From NCBI GenBank assembly GCA_003155705.1, contig PMEC01000144.1, positions 80,390 through 89,463 on the forward strand: DNA of 9,074 nucleotides. The letters are read 5' to 3'. The notes under the pieces are model-generated. The model searched no databases. It was given only the letters and a program-made list of their open reading frames with translations, and was not told the DNA's origin. The stretch is from Bacteroidales bacterium. Its GTDB lineage: Bacteria; Bacteroidota; Bacteroidia; Bacteroidales; VadinHA17. A program made the position numbers and the translations under genes. Of the stretch, positions 1 to 6,298 are shown one piece after another. Each line of letters begins with the position of its first letter. Positions within the stretch are counted from its first letter, which is position 1.

Positions 1-1296
1 TGGATCAGGGCGGCTTCATATAATTTATTCAATCTAAAGTCAGAACAGGTCTTTATAGACTTATTAACCGATTCAGGAACAGGAGCAATGAGCGATAAGC
101 AGTGGTCAGCAATGATGCTTGGAGATGAGAGTTATGCAGGTGCCTCGTCATATTATAAGCTCAAAGAGGCAATAAAAGATATTACCGGATTTGACTATTT
201 TCTCCCTACTCATCAGGGTCGGGCAGCAGAAAATGTTCTCTTCTCAGTTCTAGTCAAAGAGGGTGATATAGTCCCGGGAAATGCCCATTTTGACACAACA
301 AAGGGACATATCGAATTCAGGAAGGCAAAAGCGGTCGACTGTCCGATGGTTATAGCCTCAGATACAATATCATGGCATCCGTTTAAAGGGAATATTGACA
401 CTAAAAAGCTTGAAGATGTATTAACGAAAAACCCTTCCGATAAAATCTCATGCATAATGATCACTGTAACAAATAATTCCTCCGGTGGGCAACCTGTAAG
501 TATGGCAAATATAAGAGAGACTCGAAAACTCGCTGACAAATACGGAGTTAAACTTTTCTTAGATTCAGCCAGGTTCGCGGAAAATGCTTATTTTATAAAA
601 ATGCGTGAAGAAGGATATGCGAATAAAGATATAAAGGATATTGCTCGGGAAATGTTCTCGTATGCAGATGGTATGACAATGAGTTCTAAGAAAGACGCAA
701 TAGTTAACATGGGAGGATTTATTGGTTTCAGAGATGAAGAACTTTTTCGTAAAGCCTCAACATATAATATTATCTATGAAGGTTTTATAACTTATGGAGG
801 CATGTCAGGCAGAGATATGAATGCTTTGGCCCAGGGGCTTTATGAAGGTACCGATTACTCATATCTTGAATCACGTATAAATCAGGTGGCTCATCTCGGA
901 ACCAAAATTAAGGAATATGGGATACCAGTACTTGAGCCTTTTGGCGGACATGCAATTTTTATTGACGCTAAGAAATTTCTGCCAGGTATCCCAAAAGAAG
1001 AATTCCCGGCCCAGACACTCGCAATTGAACTCTATATTGAAGGAGGTGTGAGAGGAGTTGAAATCGGAGCCCTGATGGCTGACAGAAATCCGGACACCCG
1101 TGAGAACAGGTACCCGGATCTTGAAATGGTCAGGATTGCAATACCCCGCAGAGTCTATACAAATAATCATATGGATTATGTCGCGGCGGCAGTCAGGAAT
1201 GTTTTTGATAGAAGAGCTAAAATACAGAGAGGGTTAAGAATTTTAAGGGAAGCACCCATCATGCGGCATTTTACTGTTGAACTGGAAAGACTTTAA
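1..1296 (+). CDS. tnaA: Tryptophanase (L-tryptophan indole-lyase), 5' end missing
   Basis: PLP-dependent beta-eliminating lyase that splits L-tryptophan into indole, pyruvate and ammonia in the cytoplasm. The frame is open from base 1, and codons before the first in-window ATG (position 88) encode family sequence (FIDLLTDSGTGAMS). The gene therefore starts outside the window and 88 is not the start. 431 residues are visible; family members have about 455-475, so roughly 25-40 are missing. Counting from base 1, visible landmarks are GDESYAG (Tyr 45), the DSAR aspartate (188), the SSKKDA motif with the PLP lysine (231), and IPRR (381-384). Three positions separate tryptophanase from tyrosine phenol-lyase, and all point to tryptophanase: Asp 98 in FDTT (Thr in the phenol-lyase), Ile 355 in VEIG (Arg there) and His 423 in RHFT (Phe there). 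These comparisons are from memory of the two families. No terminator is evident downstream. Confidence 0.93.
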   Translation, partial: WIRAASYNLFNLKSEQVFIDLLTDSGTGAMSDKQWSAMMLGDESYAGASSYYKLKEAIKDITGFDYFLPTHQGRAAENVLFSVLVKEGDIVPGNAHFDTTKGHIEFRKAKAVDCPMVIASDTISWHPFKGNIDTKKLEDVLTKNPSDKISCIMITVTNNSSGGQPVSMANIRETRKLADKYGVKLFLDSARFAENAYFIKMREEGYANKDIKDIAREMFSYADGMTMSSKKDAIVNMGGFIGFRDEELFRKASTYNIIYEGFITYGGMSGRDMNALAQGLYEGTDYSYLESRINQVAHLGTKIKEYGIPVLEPFGGHAIFIDAKKFLPGIPKEEFPAQTLAIELYIEGGVRGVEIGALMADRNPDTRENRYPDLEMVRIAIPRRVYTNNHMDYVAAAVRNVFDRRAKIQRGLRILREAPIMRHFTVELERL

Positions 1297-1342
1297 AGGT
1301 GACTTTAATAATCTATCATAATTGTTTTCCCCGGGAACTGCA

Positions 1343-1375
1343 ATTGGAAATGTTGCCGGAAAATTTGTAACTTTC
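1343..1375 (+). promoter_or_regulatory. Possible Bacteroidota-type promoter before yicC
   Basis: ATTG (1343-1346), a 21-nt spacer and TAACTTTC (1368-1375) resemble the Bacteroidota primary sigma consensus TTTG / N17-23 / TAnnTTTG, with one mismatch in each box. It lies 35 nt before the yicC start in the only sizeable gap on this side, where a promoter for yicC-gmk-nadD would be expected. The match is moderate and the region is AT-rich, so chance is possible. Nothing else was recognised in 1297-1410. Confidence 0.3.
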
Positions 1376-1410
1376 GTTCACTTCACTTTTTCAACTATAA
1401 GATATAGAAA

Positions 1411-2286
1411 ATGATTAAATCAATGACCGGGTACGGCAAATCAATAGCCGAAACTCCGCTGAAAAAAATTACAATTGAGATTAAATCACTGAATTCCAAG
1501 CAACTGGATGTAAATACCAAACTCCCATGGCAATACAAGGAAAAAGAGCCTGAAATGAAAAGCATCATCAGCCAAAAACTCGACAGGGGGAAAATCGATC
1601 TATCCATATTCTTTGACATCCTTGATGATGAAAATATCCCGGTTATTAATACATCTGTTGTTAAAAAATATTTTTATCAGATGAAGGAGATTTCCGAGGA
1701 ACTTAATCTGGATTTAAACGAACATATCCTTTCTACAATTTTAAGGCTTCCGGAAACACTTAAAACAGAAAAATCTGAGTTGACTGAAGATGAATGGGAA
1801 CTTATAAAGAAGCAATTACTGGAATCAATCAACATGCTTGACCTGTATAGGATTGAGGAAGGAAATGCACTGGAAAAAGATCTCTGCAACAGCCTTGGCA
1901 GGATAATCTCATCTCTTGACAGCATTGAACCTTTTGAAGAGGGAAGAATAAAAAAGGTCAGAGAGAAACTCCTTTCCATCCTGAATGAAAATGTCAATAG
2001 TGAAAATATTGACAAAGACAGGTTCGAGCAGGAACTTATTTTCTATCTTGAAAAATTTGATATTAATGAAGAGAAGGTCAGATTAAGAAAACACTGTGAA
2101 TATTTTATTGAGACACTAAATACTCCTCCTCCGAATGGAAAGATCCTTAATTTTATTTCGCAGGAGATAGGGAGGGAGATCAACACAATCGGATCCAAGG
2201 CTAATGACGCATCAATTCAGAAGCTTGTCGTAATGATGAAGGATGATCTTGAGAAGATTAAAGAACAATCATTGAATGTACTATAA
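1411..2286 (+). CDS. yicC: YicC/YloC family endoribonuclease
   Basis: A 291-residue protein with both family hallmarks. The N-terminal signature MIKSMTGYGK is followed by EIKSLNSKQLD (residues 23-33). The C-terminal DUF1732-type region (about 203-291) has EQELIFYLEKFDINEE, RLRKHCEYF, and the stretch ILNFISQEIGREINTIGSK (245-263). The middle is charged and helical. E. coli YicC and B. subtilis YloC have been described as metal-dependent endoribonucleases; in vivo targets are poorly known and none can be read from this sequence. The ATG at 1411 gives the canonical MxxSMTGYG terminus, so the start is secure. It follows an A-rich leader without Shine-Dalgarno. It is the first gene of a cluster with gmk (30-nt gap) and nadD, and the length is normal for the family. 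Confidence 0.93.
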   Translation: MIKSMTGYGKSIAETPLKKITIEIKSLNSKQLDVNTKLPWQYKEKEPEMKSIISQKLDRGKIDLSIFFDILDDENIPVINTSVVKKYFYQMKEISEELNLDLNEHILSTILRLPETLKTEKSELTEDEWELIKKQLLESINMLDLYRIEEGNALEKDLCNSLGRIISSLDSIEPFEEGRIKKVREKLLSILNENVNSENIDKDRFEQELIFYLEKFDINEEKVRLRKHCEYFIETLNTPPPNGKILNFISQEIGREINTIGSKANDASIQKLVVMMKDDLEKIKEQSLNVL

Positions 2287-2316
2287 TACGGGAAATTTTT
2301 AACCTGATTAGAACTA

Positions 2317-2886
2317 ATGCAAGGAAAACTGGTAATCATATCCGCCCCATCGGGTGCAGGAAAAACGACAATAGTCAAACAATTGCTTAACAGCGATTTG
2401 AATCTCGAATTTTCAGTTTCAGCTACAACCAGGTCTCCAAGACCGGGAGAGAGAGATGGAGAAGATTATTATTTCTTTTCTGTTGAAGAATTCAGGACCC
2501 GGATAAAAAATGATGAATTTATTGAATGGGAAGAGGTTTACAAAGATCATTATTATGGCACTCTCAAATCTGAAATTGATCGGATTCTGAATAAAGGCAG
2601 CTATGTCATTTTCGATGTTGATGCCAAAGGTGGCGTCAATCTGAAAAACAAATTCGGTAATCAGTCGGTTGCACTTTTCATCATGCCACCGTCCGTAAAA
2701 GAACTTGAGATGAGGCTAATAAACAGAGGCAAAGATAGTCCTGAGGATATTAAGATGAGAATTGAGAAAGCTGAAACCGAGATGAAACTCGCTAATCAGT
2801 TTGACTTCGTCATCGTCAACAGGGAACTTGACAGAGCTATTAAAGAAACTGTTGCCATTATTTCATCATTTCTTACAATACATTGA
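2317..2886 (+). CDS. gmk: Guanylate kinase
   Basis: Catalyses ATP + GMP to ADP + GDP, an essential cytoplasmic step in GTP and dGTP synthesis. The 189 residues carry the P-loop APSGAGKTT (10-18), the GMP-binding signature SATTRSPRPGERDGEDYYF (35-53), FIEWEEVYKDHYYGT (68-82) and the lid-region RGKDSPEDIKMRI (137-149). It ends with the family VNxxLxxA element as VNRELDRA (167-174). The start at 2317 puts the P-loop at its usual distance from the N terminus. No Shine-Dalgarno is visible. It lies 30 nt after yicC and 10 nt before nadD, so the three are probably cotranscribed. Length and motifs are ordinary, and nothing suggests loss of function. Confidence 0.97.
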   Translation: MQGKLVIISAPSGAGKTTIVKQLLNSDLNLEFSVSATTRSPRPGERDGEDYYFFSVEEFRTRIKNDEFIEWEEVYKDHYYGTLKSEIDRILNKGSYVIFDVDAKGGVNLKNKFGNQSVALFIMPPSVKELEMRLINRGKDSPEDIKMRIEKAETEMKLANQFDFVIVNRELDRAIKETVAIISSFLTIH

Positions 2887-2896
2887 GAATCTGAAA

Positions 2897-3493
2897 ATGA
2901 ACAAGGTCGGACTTTATTTCGGTTCTTTCAATCCAATCCATATCGGACACATTGCAATTGCCGGGTATATGACTGAATATGCGGGACTGGACCAGGTTTG
3001 GTTTGTTGTCAGTCCTCATAATCCGTTAAAGAAAAAGGAAACATTGCTCGCAGATCATCAGAGGCTGCATATGGTTAATCTTGCAATTGGTGATAATATC
3101 AGGTTAAAAGCCTGCGACATAGAATTTAAGCTTCATGTTCCCTCCTACACTATTGATACAGTTACATATCTTAATGAGAAATATCCAAAAAACGAATTTG
3201 TTCTCATAATGGGTGAAGATAATCTATATTATCTGCATAAGTGGAAGAATGTGAATGAGTTAATTAATAATTGTAAATTATACATTTATCCAAGATCAGG
3301 CACAGAAAAACCATCTTCACCACTTCTCGATAAGATTCTTTCAGCCGCAGATATTTACCGGGTACCGGCCCCTCTTGTGGATATTTCCAGCACATTTATC
3401 AGGGAAGGAATAAAAAAAGGAAAGGATATGTCATATTTCCTCCCGACGGCGGTATGGAAATATATTAAAGAGATGCATTTTTATGAAGATTAG
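2897..3493 (+). CDS. nadD: Nicotinate-nucleotide adenylyltransferase
   Basis: Transfers AMP from ATP to nicotinate mononucleotide to form deamido-NAD, a step shared by de novo and salvage NAD synthesis. The 198-residue product has the nucleotidyltransferase motif GSFNPIHIGH (9-18), SPHNPLK (39-45), PSYTIDT (82-88), GEDN (106-109), KW (115-116), and the C-terminal ISSTFIREGIKKG (163-175) followed by YFLPTAVWKYI (180-190), all typical of NadD. The frame is open back to an ATG at 2801, but that would overlap gmk by 86 nt and add 32 unrelated residues. The ATG at 2897 places the GSFNP motif at residue 9, as usual, so it is chosen. It is the last gene of the yicC-gmk-nadD cluster, and no terminator hairpin was seen after it. 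Confidence 0.96.
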   Translation: MNKVGLYFGSFNPIHIGHIAIAGYMTEYAGLDQVWFVVSPHNPLKKKETLLADHQRLHMVNLAIGDNIRLKACDIEFKLHVPSYTIDTVTYLNEKYPKNEFVLIMGEDNLYYLHKWKNVNELINNCKLYIYPRSGTEKPSSPLLDKILSAADIYRVPAPLVDISSTFIREGIKKGKDMSYFLPTAVWKYIKEMHFYED

Positions 3494-3515
3494 AAATTAC
3501 CTATGTTCTTATTGT

Positions 3516-3547
3516 TTTGGTATTTATTTGAAAAAGATTTAATTTTG
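3516..3547 (+). promoter_or_regulatory. Bacteroidota-type promoter (TTTG-N20-TAATTTTG)
   Basis: TTTG at 3516-3519, a 20-nt spacer and TAATTTTG at 3540-3547 match every fixed base of the Bacteroidota consensus TTTG / TAnnTTTG with allowed spacing. It sits just after nadD and would start RNA only a few bases downstream, near 3552. That is almost exactly the ATG of the next reading frame. It is the best promoter match seen between genes in the window. Confidence 0.55.
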
Positions 3548-3551
3548 AACC

Positions 3552-3947
3552 ATGCAGGATAGAAAAGAGAATATCGGAAACAATATTTTTGACTCAATAC
3601 TTGTGTTGTTCTTTCTTTTTTTTGTATTATCCCTGAGTAACCATAATCCTATCTCAGATACTAATAAAACCAGGCATGGCATCTCATGCGAAAATACTAT
3701 CAGTCAGAGCAGTGCAATTATTAAAATAAGTACTTCGCTGATATTCAATCAAAAAACATGGGCTTCTGAAAAAAAATATCCGGAATTTGTTAATCCCGTC
3801 AACCGCTCTTTTTTTGAAAACAAAAAAACCGACAATCAGATTTCGATTCAATCAGATGAGGTTTTAAAGAATTGTAGGATACATGTCTTCATTGTTCATT
3901 ATCATTTATTCTTCAATGATAAAGATGACATTCCATTCCTGAGCTGA
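3552..3947 (+). CDS. Small single-helix membrane protein, function unknown
   Basis: A 131-residue frame that I do not recognise. A short charged N terminus (MQDRKENIGNN) precedes one strongly hydrophobic segment (about residues 13-29, IFDSILVLFFLFFVLSL). The polar remainder has isolated Cys 46 and Cys 108 and an aromatic/His patch near the end (HVFIVHYHLFF, 111-121). This fits a single-pass membrane protein or an uncleaved signal anchor. The ATG at 3552 is the only Met codon in the frame, and an in-frame TGA lies at 3546-3548, so if it is a gene the start is fixed. A strong promoter match ends only 4 nt before it, suggesting a leaderless or near-leaderless mRNA. The next gene starts 58 nt downstream with no terminator between, so the two may be coexpressed. 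The coding call rests on length, the hydrophobic segment and the promoter, and could be wrong. Confidence 0.55.
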   Translation: MQDRKENIGNNIFDSILVLFFLFFVLSLSNHNPISDTNKTRHGISCENTISQSSAIIKISTSLIFNQKTWASEKKYPEFVNPVNRSFFENKKTDNQISIQSDEVLKNCRIHVFIVHYHLFFNDKDDIPFLS

Positions 3948-4005
3948 TCATAACTCCCATCTACAGTTTTAACATCTTTAATTTCATTTACTTAAATCTT
4001 TTATT

Positions 4006-4878
4006 ATGAAAAGAATTATATATTTTATATTAATGAGCTTTATTTGTTGCACCTTATCTATAGGTAATATCTTCAGCCAGAACAAAACCAAGATCATTTT
4101 GCTGAGACCAGTAAACAACAATATAAATCATGCAGCTTTAACACAATCGGCGACAATAATTTCAGCCAGACTCAAAGTTTATGGCATAGAAAAACCTGAT
4201 ATTTTTGCTGTCGCAGAAAAGAATCAGATTAAAGTTCAAATACCTGATAATTACACGCTTTCAGAGATTGAAGGACTCCTGACCCTGAAAGGAGATCTAG
4301 CATTTTATGAAACTTACAACAGGAAAGAGGTTTCAGAACTCCTTAAAGGTGATAATCAGCTTTTCCGGATGTTAAACAGTGATCCAGGAATAACTCCTCT
4401 CGATGCCAGAATTGGTTGTATTAAAGCTGAAAATCGAAGCCAGACGGATGCATATCTTAAAAGTATAAAGAATCCGGACAGATGTAAATTCATTTGGAGC
4501 TATTTTGGTTTTTCGTCAGATGAGTCTCTTCGGTGTCTGTTTGCTTTGAAAACCAGTTCTGAAGGAAAGCCATTGTTGAGCAGGTCTGATATTGAAACAG
4601 TTGAAGCTCAACCTTCGAATGATGGCAGGAGTTTCAATATCTCAATTATCTTTAAAAAATCAGCAATAGGATTATGGGCTGATGCAACCAGGAAAAACAT
4701 GAACAGGTCAATTGCAATAACACTGGATTCTTATGTATACTCTTATCCAACAGTTAAATCAGTTATAGAAAAAGGTGTGAGTGAAATCAATGGAAATTTG
4801 ACCCAAAAAGATGTAAACTATTTCCTGGCTTTGGTTAACAATGAACCTCTTTCAATATCTTTGGAACTGGTCAAATAG
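4006..4878 (+). CDS. Secreted stand-alone SecD/SecDF P1-domain-like protein
   Basis: A 290-residue protein with a Sec signal peptide (about 1-25; basic KR, hydrophobic core, likely cleavage after FSQ). The rest resembles the extracytoplasmic P1 region of SecD, as found in fused SecDF of Bacteroidota. SATIISARLKVYGIEKPDI (48-66) matches the base strand-helix 'xVIRxRLxxxGVxEPxI'. GDLAFYETYNRKEV (96-109) matches 'LEFWETY..'. SIAITLDSYVYSYPTV (235-250) with ISEINGNLTQKDV-like sequence (258-270) matches 'SIAIVLDGYVYSxPxV...ISGNFTxEEA'. The frame ends about where SecD's second membrane helix would begin, and no helix follows the signal peptide, so this is neither SecD nor a broken secD remnant of random length. 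It cannot act as a proton-driven translocase alone. A periplasmic partner or chaperone role is only a guess. The Cys pair at 14-15 (SFICC) does not form a lipobox. Confidence 0.78.
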   Translation: MKRIIYFILMSFICCTLSIGNIFSQNKTKIILLRPVNNNINHAALTQSATIISARLKVYGIEKPDIFAVAEKNQIKVQIPDNYTLSEIEGLLTLKGDLAFYETYNRKEVSELLKGDNQLFRMLNSDPGITPLDARIGCIKAENRSQTDAYLKSIKNPDRCKFIWSYFGFSSDESLRCLFALKTSSEGKPLLSRSDIETVEAQPSNDGRSFNISIIFKKSAIGLWADATRKNMNRSIAITLDSYVYSYPTVKSVIEKGVSEINGNLTQKDVNYFLALVNNEPLSISLELVK

Positions 4879-4881
4879 AAT

Positions 4882-4924
4882 AAAAAAGTGTGAGGCAGTA
4901 TTTTGACAGCCTCACACTTTTTTT
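4882..4924. terminator. Bidirectional intrinsic terminator
   Basis: GTGTGAGGC (4888-4896) pairs perfectly with GCCTCACAC (4909-4917) around a 12-nt loop. Six A's (4882-4887) before the stem and seven T's (4918-4924) after it extend the stem and supply a U-tract on either strand. It begins 3 nt after the SecD-P1-like gene stop on the plus strand and lies 11 nt beyond the gamma-subunit stop on the minus strand. It can therefore end both converging transcripts. Confidence 0.93.
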
Positions 4925-4935
4925 AATCTATAAGT

Positions 4936-5481
4936 CTATCTTACTTTGAAAATGATCTCCATCCCCCTTTCCAATGCCTTTTCATTCATAGGAATCAGGT
5001 TATGATGCCTTTCAGGAAGAGACTTTTTCAGACCTTTCACAACATTTTCAAGTCTGATGACTGGCTTTACCTTAAGAAATCCGCCTAATACAATCATATT
5101 GAATGTTTTAGGACTCTTCATTTTTGAAGCTTCCTCAACAGCATCAACCCTGTAAATTGTAATATCCTTTCGTTCCGGATGCCGCGTAATGCCGTTGTTG
5201 TCATAGATAAGAATGCCTCCGGGTTTTACAGAGCTTTCGAATTTATCCATCGATTGCTGGTTAAGAAGGATGACAGTGTCAAAACTTTTAATAATCGGTG
5301 AACTAATTCGCTCACTGCTTATTATTACTGTCACATTTGCCGTTCCTCCTCGCATCTCAGGTCCGTATGATGGCATCCAGCTGACCTCCATGTCCTGCAT
5401 CAGTCCGGAATAAGCCATTATCTTGCCCATCGAAAGAATTCCCTGTCCGCCAAATCCTGCTATCAATATTTCTTCAGTCAT
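4936..5481 (-). CDS. 2-oxoacid:ferredoxin oxidoreductase, gamma subunit
   Basis: The 181-residue gamma subunit (PFOR domain III type) of a four-subunit 2-oxoacid:acceptor oxidoreductase, which oxidatively decarboxylates a 2-oxoacid to acyl-CoA with ferredoxin as acceptor. The N terminus has the glycine-rich EILIAGFGGQGIL (4-16). The family motif SYGPEMRGGTANV (38-50) follows, then a Rossmann-like region with VILLNQQSMDKF (70-81). Both motifs and the length are standard for KorC/VorC/PorC-type gammas, and the sequence alone does not fix the substrate. It is the last gene of the operon, 31 nt after the beta subunit, the widest gap there. The ATG at 5481 has no Shine-Dalgarno, but the motif position supports it. 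Its stop is followed by the shared terminator. Confidence 0.93.
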   Translation of the reverse strand: MTEEILIAGFGGQGILSMGKIMAYSGLMQDMEVSWMPSYGPEMRGGTANVTVIISSERISSPIIKSFDTVILLNQQSMDKFESSVKPGGILIYDNNGITRHPERKDITIYRVDAVEEASKMKSPKTFNMIVLGGFLKVKPVIRLENVVKGLKKSLPERHHNLIPMNEKALERGMEIIFKVR

Positions 5482-5512
5482 GATTTAATAGGTTTATAAT
5501 ATTTGTTAATGG

Positions 5513-6295
5513 CTATTCCACGGCAGGTACCTTAAGATCACCCAGCGGATAGAACGGGAACATATTCTCTTCCATCCATTTGTTCGATTCAACAGGTGAC
5601 ATTTTCCAGCCTGATGGACAGTTTGAAACAATTTCAATGAAGCACGTGCCCTTATTAAGTTTCTGGTATTCAACTGCTTTTTTCATAGCCTTCTTGGTTT
5701 TCTTTACGTTTGCAGGAGTATGAACACTCTGGCGTGTGACAAAATAAGTTCCAGGCAATGTGGCAACAATCTCCGTCATTTTCAAAGGGTTACCCATAAG
5801 TTTGATATCCCTCCCATATGGAGAGGTAGAAGATTTCATGCCTTCAAGTGTCGTAGGAGCCATCTGACCACCTGTCATACCATAAATACCATTATTAATA
5901 AATATAATCATGATATTTTCCCCACGATTGCATGCATGAATAGTTTCCGCGGTACCTATTGCAGCCAGGTCGCCATCTCCCTGATATGTAAATACAAATT
6001 TTTCAGGAAGGAGGCGTTTTATTGCAGTAGCAACGGCAGGAGCACGACCATGAGCCGCCTGTTGTACATCTACATTCATGAATTCATACAGCAGAACGGA
6101 ACAACCCACCGGAGCTACTCCTATTGTTTCAGATTGCAGCCCTGCTTCTTCAATGACTTCAGCCAGGATACGATGAGCTGTACCATGCCCACAGCCGGGG
6201 CAATAGGAAAAAACATTATCTGTAAGCACTGATGATCTCTTATATACGAGGTTTTCAGGCTTGATTATCTCTTTTATTCCTGTTACATCTTTCAT
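5513..6295 (-). CDS. 2-oxoacid:ferredoxin oxidoreductase, beta (TPP-binding) subunit
   Basis: The 260-residue thiamine-diphosphate-binding subunit. Visible motifs are YCPGCGHG (31-38), the cofactor site GDGDLAAIGTAE (106-117) closing with NN at 134-135, and YGMTGGQMAPTT (138-149), which is usual in KorB/VorA-type betas. The TPP ylide formed here attacks the 2-oxoacid, and electrons pass to the iron-sulfur subunit. The frame could begin one codon earlier at a TTG (6298). I choose the ATG at 6295 because an AGGAGG lies 7 nt before it. The alpha stop ends at 6299, so only 3 nt separate the genes and translational coupling is likely. The family resembles the VorA/KorB branch more than pyruvate oxidoreductases. 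The exact substrate (branched-chain 2-oxoacid, 2-oxoglutarate or another) is not settled. Confidence 0.95.
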   Translation of the reverse strand: MKDVTGIKEIIKPENLVYKRSSVLTDNVFSYCPGCGHGTAHRILAEVIEEAGLQSETIGVAPVGCSVLLYEFMNVDVQQAAHGRAPAVATAIKRLLPEKFVFTYQGDGDLAAIGTAETIHACNRGENIMIIFINNGIYGMTGGQMAPTTLEGMKSSTSPYGRDIKLMGNPLKMTEIVATLPGTYFVTRQSVHTPANVKKTKKAMKKAVEYQKLNKGTCFIEIVSNCPSGWKMSPVESNKWMEENMFPFYPLGDLKVPAVE

Positions 6296-6298
6296 CAA

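Noticed and set aside
2801..2896. Upstream in-frame ATG extending nadD by 32 residues
   Set aside because: It would overlap gmk by 86 nt and add sequence foreign to NadD. The ATG at 2897 gives the normal short N terminus before GSFNP.
3899..3922. Inverted repeat TTATCATT / AATGATAA with 8-nt loop, considered as a terminator or regulatory hairpin
   Set aside because: The 8-bp stem is entirely A/T-rich with one G/C pair, has no T-tract, and lies inside the end of the small reading frame. Chance is likely in this composition.
3979..3986. TAATTTCA as a -7 box for the SecD-P1-like gene
   Set aside because: It has two mismatches to TAnnTTTG and no TTTG-like -33 box at a suitable distance.
4006..4080. 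Lipoprotein signal at the Cys pair (SFICC) of the SecD-P1-like protein
   Set aside because: The residues before Cys do not fit a lipobox, and the hydrophobic core continues past it; an ordinary signal peptide ending at FSQ fits better.
5720..6232. Plus-strand open frame of 170 codons
   Set aside because: It lies wholly antisense to the well-supported TPP subunit gene, has no recognisable domain, and is a shadow of that coding sequence. The same applies to minus-strand frames at 213-539, 871-1170, 1395-1619 and 1677-2015 and the plus-strand frame at 5213-5413.
6296..6298. TTG as start of the beta subunit
   Set aside because: It is only 4 nt from AGGAGG and directly followed by an ATG at the ideal 7-nt spacing; it adds just one residue.
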